Origin: Clostridia bacterium
GTDB taxonomy: Bacteria > Bacillota > Clostridia > Oscillospirales > CAG-272
Length of the DNA: 12,505 bases
Direction of reading: 5' to 3'
Assembly: GCA_024404435.1 (NCBI GenBank)
Contig: JAKSPW010000021.1
Location: 1-12,505 of the forward strand
The notes under the pieces are model-generated. The model did not search any database, was not told the origin of the DNA, and saw only the letters and a program-made list of their open reading frames with translations. This document shows, one piece after another, positions 7,474-12,505 of the stretch. A program made the position numbers and the translations under genes. Within the stretch, counting starts at the first letter, position 1. Each line of letters starts with the position of its first letter.

Positions 7474-7799
7474 CGCTTTTCTGCCCCGTGGGTGAGGCGG
7501 ATTTCGGAACGGTCTGGAAAAGATACGTCCTGCGCGGCGTGATCTATGAAGAAAAACGGCTCCTCTCGGGGTGCGAGGCGACTCTGTACGCGGACGGATG
7601 TACCAAGTCCTTCTGCGGCGGCGGTGTCTCGCCGTTCCCCGCGATCGTGCCGGGATGCGCGGTGTCGAGAGGAGTTGTCGGGGAAAAAGAGCGCTATTCG
7701 GGCGCTCTCCCCGACGCCGAAGTGCTGAAGGTCGTGTCGGTGAGCTCTCACCGGCGCGGCACTCCGCGCCTGTGGCACGTCAGGGCGGATCTCGGATAA
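7452..7799 (+). CDS. Minor capsid / head-closure protein
   Basis: A 115-residue protein of the minor capsid family found after the connector in clostridial and lactobacillal prophages. It has the family's start, VTLF...GTVWKRYVLRGVIYEE, and its typical ending, VSVSSHRRGTPRLWHVRADLG (compare 'RGS..MRHW.V' in relatives). It probably forms the head-closure ring between connector and tail. Two starts are possible. The ATG at 7452 has GAGGTGG at 7440-7446 with five-base spacing and was chosen. The GTG at 7470 overlaps the previous stop as GTGA with GGGGAAA nine bases upstream, and would drop six residues. The ATG overlaps the preceding gene by 22 bases. Confidence 0.78.
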   Translation: MGKRETVTLFCPVGEADFGTVWKRYVLRGVIYEEKRLLSGCEATLYADGCTKSFCGGGVSPFPAIVPGCAVSRGVVGEKERYSGALPDAEVLKVVSVSSHRRGTPRLWHVRADLG

Positions 7800-7813
7800 C
7801 GGAGGTGAGCGAA

Positions 7814-8539
7814 ATGACGGATAATTACGACGGCATCCTCGAAGAGCTCTGCGCATCTTTTTCGGAGGAGCTCGGAGCAGACGGTGCCGTGAAGCCCTGC
7901 GCCGTCCCGTTCCACGGGAACGGAAGATGCCTCTTTATCGGGCTGTCAGGCGTCGGAGAGGAAAAGCGGAAGTATATCGACGGTTCTTCGTCGGTGGATA
8001 TCCCCTTTGATCTGAAGCTGCGCTTCCGCGATCTTTCTCCGTCCGACAGACTCGACGCGGAGGCGTTCATCGAGAACTTTCCTCTGCCCGACGGCGTGAG
8101 TCCCGCGGGAAGCCCGACGATCAGGTCGGGGGCGGGGAGCCTTTCCGAGTGCTCCCGACGCTTCACGGCACGTCGGCTGACGGCGGGCGACACGGACGTC
8201 GGCTTCGAGCTCGGGCTTCAGAGCGGGACGTGGACGGCGCCGGGCGCGGGATTCATCGCTTTTTCGCTCACCGAAAAGGCCGACACGTCCTCTCACAGAT
8301 ACGTCGGGGAGGACGAGACGCTCACAAGCGTCGACGGAGTCGCGTACTATGCTGACGCCGAGATCGTGCCGGTGACGGCAGCGGCGGCGGAGGTAGCATC
8401 TCTCACGGTCGGAGGCACGCTCCCCGTCAGGAGAGCGGGAAAGATCATCACTCTCGTGTGCATCTTCCGTGAGGAGGAAGCGGGAAAAGTGAAGATGAAA
8501 TTTGCGTCAGGCGCAAAAACGGAGGAGGAAAATGAATAA
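7814..8539 (+). CDS. Tail-completion-like protein with unusual C-terminal domain
   Basis: A 241-residue protein with two parts. Residues 1-95 resemble tail terminator/completion proteins: an N-terminal helix, a strand pair with CLFIGLSGVGEEKRKYIDGS, then VDIPFDLKLRFRDLSPSDRLDAEAFIENF, matching the 'YIDGS...PFEL.LR...D..R.DA' pattern. Residues 110-230 are beta-rich, with SGTWTAPGAGFIAFSL near 137-152, a motif more like those in tail fibre or virion-decoration proteins. I do not recognise this half. GGAGGTGA at 7801-7808 fixes the start. The gene overlaps the distal tail gene by eight bases. In ordinary siphoviruses the tail tube, chaperone and tape-measure genes lie between these two; none fits here. 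It may be a natural fusion, a deletion joint or a short-tail neck protein. Confidence 0.68.
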   Translation: MTDNYDGILEELCASFSEELGADGAVKPCAVPFHGNGRCLFIGLSGVGEEKRKYIDGSSSVDIPFDLKLRFRDLSPSDRLDAEAFIENFPLPDGVSPAGSPTIRSGAGSLSECSRRFTARRLTAGDTDVGFELGLQSGTWTAPGAGFIAFSLTEKADTSSHRYVGEDETLTSVDGVAYYADAEIVPVTAAAAEVASLTVGGTLPVRRAGKIITLVCIFREEEAGKVKMKFASGAKTEEENE

Positions 8540-9395
8540 GGTCTACTGCATAACGGTGAAAAACTCCGTCGCGGCGCTGAATCTGTCTCCGCTTTCCGTC
8601 TGCCGCCCGATCGAGGGAGGGCTCGTCGGCTTCGACGCTCCCGAAACGGGCGCCCGTTTCGCTTCGGACGGATTCGGAGACGGAGGGTATGCGCTCGACA
8701 CGGGGATACCTCCGCGGGAGCTTTCGCTGACCTTCGAGGTCACGGACAAGGCGTACTTTGAGTCTGTGAGAGCGAGCGCGATAAGGCTGATGAATCCGCA
8801 CGAGGAGGCAACGCTGACGGTCACGCTCACCTCGAGGCACAGAAGCATCAGGGCTTATCCGTGCGGTGTACCGGAGTTTTCGACGGGTGGCACGGGCTGT
8901 CCGCTGAAAATAAAAATGAGCTTCACCGCTCCGTCACCGTTCTTCTCGGACGGCGAGTGGATAAGACTGAGCCTTCCCACGAATGTGCCGCTGCTCTCCT
9001 TCCCGTTCAGCCCGATGGCGGGCGCGGGAACGGTGTGCGCCATGGCGCAGAGCAGCACGTACACGGCGAAGATCACGAATCCCGGCGACGTTTCCTGCGG
9101 ATTCATCGCCTCGCTCAGGGCGGTGCACGGATCCGTCGACTCGCCGTACGTCTCGATGAACGGCCACTTCGTGAAATTCGACGACGTGATGCTTCGCGGA
9201 GACAGCCTGACCGTCGACACGCGCCGCGGCTCGAAGGGGCTGATCTGCAACGGCACGCGCAGGTATTCGTTTACACGCGACAGCACGTTTTTCTCCCTCG
9301 GGCCGGGAGAGAACACGCTCACGTTCTCGGCTGAGGACAACCTTCAGAATCTCGAGGTGTCGGTCAGATTCGTGCCGCTTTATCTCGGCGCGTGA
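8532..9395 (+). CDS. Distal tail protein (Dit, Sipho_tail family)
   Basis: A 287-residue protein expected to form the hexameric ring at the tail tip that carries the hub and adsorption proteins. The N-terminal barrel has IPPRELSLTFEV at about 59-70, and the domain ends with LKIKMSFTAPSPFFSDGEW at 125-143, the signature 'F.A.dPf' of Dit proteins. The C-terminal galectin-like domain (about 175-285) shows YTAKITNPGDVSCGF, LRGDSLTVDTRRGSKGLICNG and FFSLGPGENTLTF, all in the family order. The ATG at 8532 has GGAGGAGG three bases away and overlaps the previous gene by eight bases. In long-tailed phages Dit sits on a tube; no tube gene is present in this cassette. Confidence 0.87.
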   Translation: MNKVYCITVKNSVAALNLSPLSVCRPIEGGLVGFDAPETGARFASDGFGDGGYALDTGIPPRELSLTFEVTDKAYFESVRASAIRLMNPHEEATLTVTLTSRHRSIRAYPCGVPEFSTGGTGCPLKIKMSFTAPSPFFSDGEWIRLSLPTNVPLLSFPFSPMAGAGTVCAMAQSSTYTAKITNPGDVSCGFIASLRAVHGSVDSPYVSMNGHFVKFDDVMLRGDSLTVDTRRGSKGLICNGTRRYSFTRDSTFFSLGPGENTLTFSAEDNLQNLEVSVRFVPLYLGA

Positions 9396-9404
9396 GGAGG
9401 GAAA

Positions 9405-10406
9405 ATGGAGCTTTATTTTCTTGATTCCGCCTTTGAGTGCGTCGGGATCGCGGAGCGCATCACTTATCTGCGCCACGCGAGGCGGTTTTTCGCTCCGTCG
9501 GAGCTTGAGATGACGCTTGACTGCGGAGTGTCCGACGTGCCCGCGGAGGCGAAGTACGTTTTCGACACGGAAAGTGCGGAGTGTACCGTCATCGACGGGA
9601 TGACGGTCGAGGCCGGAGTCGGCGTCACCGTTTTCGGCAGAGGCGCGGAGTCTCTGCTCGAGAGGCGGATCGTCGCCGCGGAGGACGTGTATTCCGGACC
9701 CGTGGAGTCCACGGTGAGAGGCGCCGTCTCCGCCGCCTTTTCGGGAAGCCGCTCGTTCCCCGGCATCATGCTCGGGGACGAGTGCGGGATAAGCGATTCC
9801 GTGGTCATCCCGGTCTGCTGGGACGGGCTGTCGGAGTTCGCGTACTCGACGCTGCTCCCATTCGGCGCGTCTTACAGAGTCAGGCTTCCCGTGGGCGGCA
9901 CGAAGCTCGTCTTCGAGGTCGTGCGCGGGACCGACAGAAGTCTCTCTCAAAACGCCGTCGCGCCGGTCGTGTTTTCGGATGCTTCCGACGGGCTCGCAAA
10001 CGGCAGATTTACGAGAGACTTAAAAAAACATAAGAATACCGCGATAGTCGTCGGCAGCGACGGGACCGCGGTCACGGTGAGCATCGGCTCGCCCACGGGG
10101 GAGAACCGGCGTGAGCTCTTCGTGAGCGCGAAGGACCTATTCCCTGCGAGCTTCGGAACGTCGGGCGCGTATCAGGAGGCGCTTCGCTTCCGCGGCAGGA
10201 GAGAGCTTTACAAAAAGCTTGCTGAAAGCGAGTATCGCGGAGACGTCGTGAACGGGCCGGACGCCGTGTTCGGAGCCGATTATTTCCTCGGAGACACGGT
10301 GGAGCTCGTCATCGGCGGCGTCTCGAACGCGGTGAGGATGACCTGCGCGACTCTCACCGTAAAAGACGGAGTAAGGACGCTCGTGCCGTCGTTCGGCACG
10401 GTGTGA
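9405..10406 (+). CDS. Tail hub, ReqiPepy6 Gp37-like protein
   Basis: A 333-residue protein of the Gp37-like tail family, expected to form the trimeric hub below Dit that opens for DNA release. Family features in order: FLDSAFECVGIAERITYLRHARRFFAPSELEMTL at the N-terminus, VTVFGRGAESLLERRIV at about 74-90, a central CWDGLSEFAYSTLLPFGASYRVRL region, then LVFEVVRGTDRS, and a C-terminal FGADYFLGDTVELVIGG domain. GGAGGG at 9396-9401 precedes the ATG, nine bases after the Dit stop. No peptidoglycan hydrolase domain is attached, unlike many Tal proteins, so local wall degradation at infection is not encoded here. A run of seven A's at 10022-10028 is in frame and does not break the gene. Confidence 0.85.
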   Translation: MELYFLDSAFECVGIAERITYLRHARRFFAPSELEMTLDCGVSDVPAEAKYVFDTESAECTVIDGMTVEAGVGVTVFGRGAESLLERRIVAAEDVYSGPVESTVRGAVSAAFSGSRSFPGIMLGDECGISDSVVIPVCWDGLSEFAYSTLLPFGASYRVRLPVGGTKLVFEVVRGTDRSLSQNAVAPVVFSDASDGLANGRFTRDLKKHKNTAIVVGSDGTAVTVSIGSPTGENRRELFVSAKDLFPASFGTSGAYQEALRFRGRRELYKKLAESEYRGDVVNGPDAVFGADYFLGDTVELVIGGVSNAVRMTCATLTVKDGVRTLVPSFGTV

Positions 10407-10419
10407 CGGAAAGGAAAAA

Positions 10420-10920
10420 ATGAACGTATTTTCAAATGAGACAATAACCGGAGGACCGTACGACTCGACGTCCGTCGTCGGGACCGTGAACGGCTTTCCG
10501 CGAGGCAACAACGCCGTCGACTCGGCTTTCGTCGCGTCGATGATAGACAGTCTTATCACGGGCGGCGTCGTCGGAGACGGATTCTCCGTATACGCCGCCG
10601 GCGGGCTCGGCGTCACGGTCAGCCCGGGCGTCGCCTGGGGAAGAGGACGCATGTCACGGCTCGATTCGGCGAAGCGATACGAGCTCGTCGCGGGATACAC
10701 CTACAGCTTTGTCGTGAGGTTTGCCGCCGACGACAACACGTCGCGGCTCGTCGTCATCGCGGACAGCGTTCCGTTCTCTCCGCTTCGCACGGAGTCGACC
10801 TACGACCTCGTGATCGCAAGCGTGAGAGTGCCTGCGGGGACGGAGACGGTCACGTCTTCCATGATCACCGACAGGCGCGCGGCCGCCTCGTCCTGCGGAC
10901 GCGTGACCTCAAAGATTTAA
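10420..10920 (+). CDS. Short baseplate/fibre adaptor protein
   Basis: A 166-residue protein corresponding to the N-terminal adaptor domain of Firmicutes tail-tip or receptor-binding proteins. It has GFPRGNNAVDSAFVASMIDSL at 25-45, a turn with ITGGVVGDGFSVYAAGG, the strand VTVSPGVAWGRGRM at 65-78, and an ending YDLVIASVRVPAGTETVTSSMITDRR, the usual 'LA.V.VPAGA..I....I.D.R' pattern. In many relatives this block is followed by a long receptor-binding or fibre region. Here the protein stops right after the 'SSCGRVTSKI' segment, so no receptor-binding domain is visible. The role as adaptor attaching something to the hub is inferred. AAAGGA upstream of the ATG supports the start; the hub gene ends 13 bases before it. 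Confidence 0.75.
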   Translation: MNVFSNETITGGPYDSTSVVGTVNGFPRGNNAVDSAFVASMIDSLITGGVVGDGFSVYAAGGLGVTVSPGVAWGRGRMSRLDSAKRYELVAGYTYSFVVRFAADDNTSRLVVIADSVPFSPLRTESTYDLVIASVRVPAGTETVTSSMITDRRAAASSCGRVTSKI

Positions 10921-10932
10921 ACGGCATATAAT
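10903..10932 (+). promoter_or_regulatory. Possible weak promoter before the lysis genes
   Basis: A perfect TATAAT at 10927-10932 lies in the longest intergenic gap of the late part of the operon. GTGACC at 10903-10908 is a poor -35 (four matches of six) with an 18-base spacer. It could give extra transcription of holin and endolysin, but the -35 overlaps the end of the upstream gene and may be chance. Confidence 0.25.
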
Positions 10933-10935
10933 GTT

Positions 10936-10962
10936 CACGGGAGAGCTTCGTACTCTCCCGTG
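10936..10962 (+). other. Stable hairpin in the holin leader
   Basis: A perfect 10-bp stem (cacgggagag / ctctcccgtg) with a seven-base loop CTTCGTA. It is not followed by a U tract, so it is not a standard intrinsic terminator. It ends seven bases before the holin Shine-Dalgarno (GGAGG, 10970-10974). It may set mRNA processing, stability or holin translation. Confidence 0.7.
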
Positions 10963-10977
10963 TCGGGACGGAGGACA

Positions 10978-11418
10978 ATGAAAAAAACGGTAATCGGTGC
11001 CGCGGGCGCCGTCGGAGGCTTTATCATGACGCTTTTCGGCGGCTGGACGACGGCGATGACGACTCTCGTCATCTTCATGGGGATCGACTGGATCTCCGGC
11101 ATGATATGCGCGGGTGTCTTCAAAGCGTCCGACAAGACGGAAAACGGCGGACTTTCGAGCAAGGTCGGCTTCCGCGGACTTTCAAAAAAATGTATGATCC
11201 TTCTTTTCGTGCTCGTCGGAACGAGGCTCGACCTCATATTCGGAACGCCGTTCGTCAGGGACGCGGTCTGCATCGCGTTCATCCTGAACGAGCTCATTTC
11301 GATAATCGAGAACGCGGGACTCATGGGAGTCCCCGTGCCGAAGGTGATGGCGCGGGCGCTCGACATTCTGCAGGACGATAAGAAAATCGGAGGAAACGAA
11401 AATAAAAATAATGCTTGA
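10978..11418 (+). CDS. Phage holin, Holin_4 / Cp-1-like family
   Basis: A 146-residue membrane protein that permeabilises the cell membrane and lets the endolysin reach the wall. Hydrophobic segments lie near residues 5-21, 24-47, 72-90 and 95-112. Family features are the VIFMGIDWISGMICAGVFKA segment, then LSSKVGFRGLSKKCMILLFV, and the C-terminal FILNELISIIENAGLMGVPVPKVMARAL block, all in the usual order for clostridial holins of this family. The ATG at 10978 with GGAGG three bases upstream was chosen; the GTG at 10960 would place the start inside the leader hairpin. The last eight bases overlap the endolysin's first ATG, so the two are probably translated together. Confidence 0.9.
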   Translation: MKKTVIGAAGAVGGFIMTLFGGWTTAMTTLVIFMGIDWISGMICAGVFKASDKTENGGLSSKVGFRGLSKKCMILLFVLVGTRLDLIFGTPFVRDAVCIAFILNELISIIENAGLMGVPVPKVMARALDILQDDKKIGGNENKNNA

Positions 11419-12277
11419 TCCCGGTCATGCGGGCAACACTTACAATCAGTCCACGGTCATCGCGGACTATTACGAATCGAACATGACGTGGACGCTCGCC
11501 GCGAAGCTGAAAAAAGCCCTTGAAAAGCACGGCTTCGAGGTGGGGCTGACGAGGGGAACGAAGGACGAGGATCCGGAGCTGACGGAGAGGGGAAGACGTG
11601 CCCGCGGGTACGATCTTTTTCTCTCGCTCCACTCGAACGCGTCGTCCGACCCCGCGTCGCGCTCGCCGTGGCTCATCCACTTCTCTCCCGACGGGAAGAC
11701 CGATCTCGACGAGAGAAGCGAGGCGGCGGCGAGGGCTCTCGGCCCCGTGATCTCGCAGGTCATGGGGACCACCGCACCGTTTTACTACACGAAGCCGACG
11801 GACTTTGACCGCGACGGCAACGGATACGTCGACGACGAGTGGTACGGAGTTCTGTTCGGAGCGAAGAGCGTCGGAGTGCCGGGCGTGATACTCGAGCACA
11901 GCTTCCACACGAACGCCGAATCGACTCTGTGGCTGATGGATGAAAAAAACCTCGACGCTCTCGCGGAGGCAGAGGCTGAATGTCTCGCAAAACTGTTCAA
12001 AACGGAGGACGAAGAAATGACGGAAGCCGAAAAAAAGGCTTTTTCGGAGCTTTCCGCGAAGGTGGATAAGCTCGAAAAGAGAGTCACGGCTCACCACGAC
12101 CAGATCGGCGTGAAGTGGGCATACGTCGACGAAAATCTGCCCGACTGGGCGGCGCCGACGGTGAAAAAGCTCGTGCAGTCCGGCATCATCAAGGGGAACG
12201 GAAAGAACTCGTTCGAGCTGTCTTACCTCCTCATGAGGATACTCGTGATGCTCGACCGCGCGAAAATATTTGACTGA
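11411..12277 (+). CDS. N-acetylmuramoyl-L-alanine amidase endolysin (Amidase_3)
   Basis: A zinc amidase that cuts the bond between N-acetylmuramic acid and L-alanine in peptidoglycan, releasing particles after holin action. Numbering from the ATG at 11411, zinc ligands are His6 (LDPGH), Glu22 (ESNMTW) and His74 (LSLHSNA); the catalytic Glu is Glu162 (LEHSFHTN). Residues 202-226 form a likely coiled-coil linker, and 240-288 are an SLH-like half repeat (LPDWAAPTVKKLVQSGIIKG...LLMRILVMLDRA) common at the end of clostridial phage amidases and probably wall-binding. There is no signal peptide, so export depends on the holin. The ATG lies 17 bases after the only Shine-Dalgarno (GGAGG, 11389-11393); in-frame ATA at 11402 has ideal spacing and would restore the first strand as MKIMLDPGH, so the true start is uncertain. 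Confidence 0.92.
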   Translation: MLDPGHAGNTYNQSTVIADYYESNMTWTLAAKLKKALEKHGFEVGLTRGTKDEDPELTERGRRARGYDLFLSLHSNASSDPASRSPWLIHFSPDGKTDLDERSEAAARALGPVISQVMGTTAPFYYTKPTDFDRDGNGYVDDEWYGVLFGAKSVGVPGVILEHSFHTNAESTLWLMDEKNLDALAEAEAECLAKLFKTEDEEMTEAEKKAFSELSAKVDKLEKRVTAHHDQIGVKWAYVDENLPDWAAPTVKKLVQSGIIKGNGKNSFELSYLLMRILVMLDRAKIFD

Positions 12278-12302
12278 AAAACCACCCGAAAGGGTGGTTT
12301 TT
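12277..12302. terminator. Intrinsic terminator closing the phage-like operon
   Basis: A 7-bp GC-rich stem (accaccc / gggtggt) with a GAAA loop is flanked by A's on the left and TTTTT on the right, directly after the endolysin stop. The A/T symmetry means it could also stop transcription arriving from the minus-strand gene suspected at the right edge. Confidence 0.93.
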
Positions 12303-12307
12303 AGGAG

Positions 12308-12416
12308 TTAAGCGGGCGGCGATGCCGCCCGTTAAGGAGTGAAGCCGCGGGCGCGCCCGCTGTGAAGTTGTGTGCGAGCACACAGATAAGGAACACTTTT
12401 GCCGATGGCAAAAGTG
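12308..12416. repeat. Cluster of four consecutive hairpins
   Basis: Four perfect inverted repeats stand in a row with no gene: cgggcggc-GAT-gccgcccg (12313-12331, extended by flanking TTAA on both sides with one bulged G), the 14-base palindrome at 12347-12360, tgtgtgc-GA-gcacaca (12369-12384), and cacttttgcc-GAT-ggcaaaagtg (12394-12416). Spacers contain related words (ggagtgaag, tgtgaag). Such multi-hairpin intergenic elements occur in many clostridial genomes; whether this copy is a mobile MITE-like element cannot be told from one copy. Confidence 0.7.
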
Positions 12417-12432
12417 AACTCTATAAAAGCTT

Positions 12433-12460
12433 AAGGCTTAAGACTTAAGGCTTAAGACTT
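12433..12460. repeat. Tandem 14-mer, two full copies
   Basis: The unit aaggcttaagactt occurs twice in direct succession (12433-12446 and 12447-12460), preceded by a partial copy (aagctt). Each unit also contains the CTTAAG palindrome. It adjoins the hairpin cluster and touches the stop codon of the suspected minus-strand gene. With the hairpin cluster it fills the gene-free strip from 12303 to 12458. Confidence 0.8.
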
Positions 12461-12505
12461 ATCTCCCGATATGGTACTTGTCGCTTTCCTCGAGGCCGAG
12501 GATGT
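12459..12505 (-). CDS. Possible 3' end of a convergent gene
   Basis: On the minus strand, one frame gives 14 residues ending in LEESDKYHIGR and a TAA stop at 12459-12461. Its codons (CTC, GGC, GAG, GAC, AAG, TAC, ATC) match the usage of the other genes, and the other two minus frames give less protein-like sequence. I do not recognise the protein. It would be the first neighbour beyond the phage-like cassette and is likely a host gene. Confidence 0.35.
   Translation of the reverse strand, partial: ILGLEESDKYHIGR

Noticed and set aside
10020..10033. A AAA AAA slippery heptamer in the hub gene, suggesting programmed -1 frameshifting
   Set aside because: The -1 frame hits TAA after a single codon and would only truncate the hub. 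No tail-chaperone context and no clear downstream stimulatory structure were seen.
10960..10977. GTG at 10960 as holin start
   Set aside because: It lies inside the leader hairpin without a Shine-Dalgarno. The ATG at 10978 has GGAGG at 10970-10974.
12308..12416. CRISPR array or tRNA cluster
   Set aside because: The four hairpins differ in sequence and spacing, there are no repeated units with unique spacers, and no cloverleaf with TTC-loop features is present.

Overview
The window is GC-rich (roughly 60% by eye) and its genes match Firmicutes families: SLH-domain surface protein, SPP1-type portal, Dit/Gp37-type tail tip, Holin_4-type holin and zinc amidase endolysin. Together with strong Shine-Dalgarno sites and a Gram-positive LexA box, this suggests a gut-type clostridial host (Oscillospiraceae, Christensenellales or similar). 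That assignment is inference; no rRNA or other marker gene is present.

Layout. Positions 2-1594 hold the 3' part of a secreted SLH-repeat protein, probably a host gene, closed by a strong intrinsic terminator (1612-1637). A consensus sigma-A promoter (1693-1721) follows, with two LexA/SOS boxes, one in the -35/-10 spacer and one just past the expected transcription start. From there 15 same-strand genes run almost without gaps to an intrinsic terminator at 12277-12302: a Cys4 zinc-ribbon protein, a sigma-region-4-like regulator, terminase small and large subunits, SPP1 gp6-like portal, scaffold, P22-like coat protein, head-tail connector, minor capsid protein, a tail-completion-like protein with an unusual C-terminal half, distal tail protein (Dit), Gp37-like tail hub, a short baseplate/fibre adaptor, holin and amidase endolysin. 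After the terminator comes a gene-free strip of four consecutive hairpins and a tandem 14-mer. The last 47 bases probably hold the 3' end of a convergent minus-strand gene.

How the genes work together. Terminase, portal, scaffold and coat build and fill a DNA-containing capsid. The connector, Dit, hub and adaptor form the neck and tail tip, and holin plus endolysin release the particles. All appear to be transcribed from one SOS-controlled promoter.

What stands out is what is missing. Between the two terminators there is no major tail tube protein, tail-assembly chaperone, tape measure, integrase, repressor or replication gene. Joined to a direct SOS promoter, this looks less like an ordinary siphovirus prophage and more like a compact, possibly domesticated, DNA-damage-inducible particle (GTA-like or short-tailed). 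A prophage decayed by internal deletion, or one split across loci, is the main alternative.
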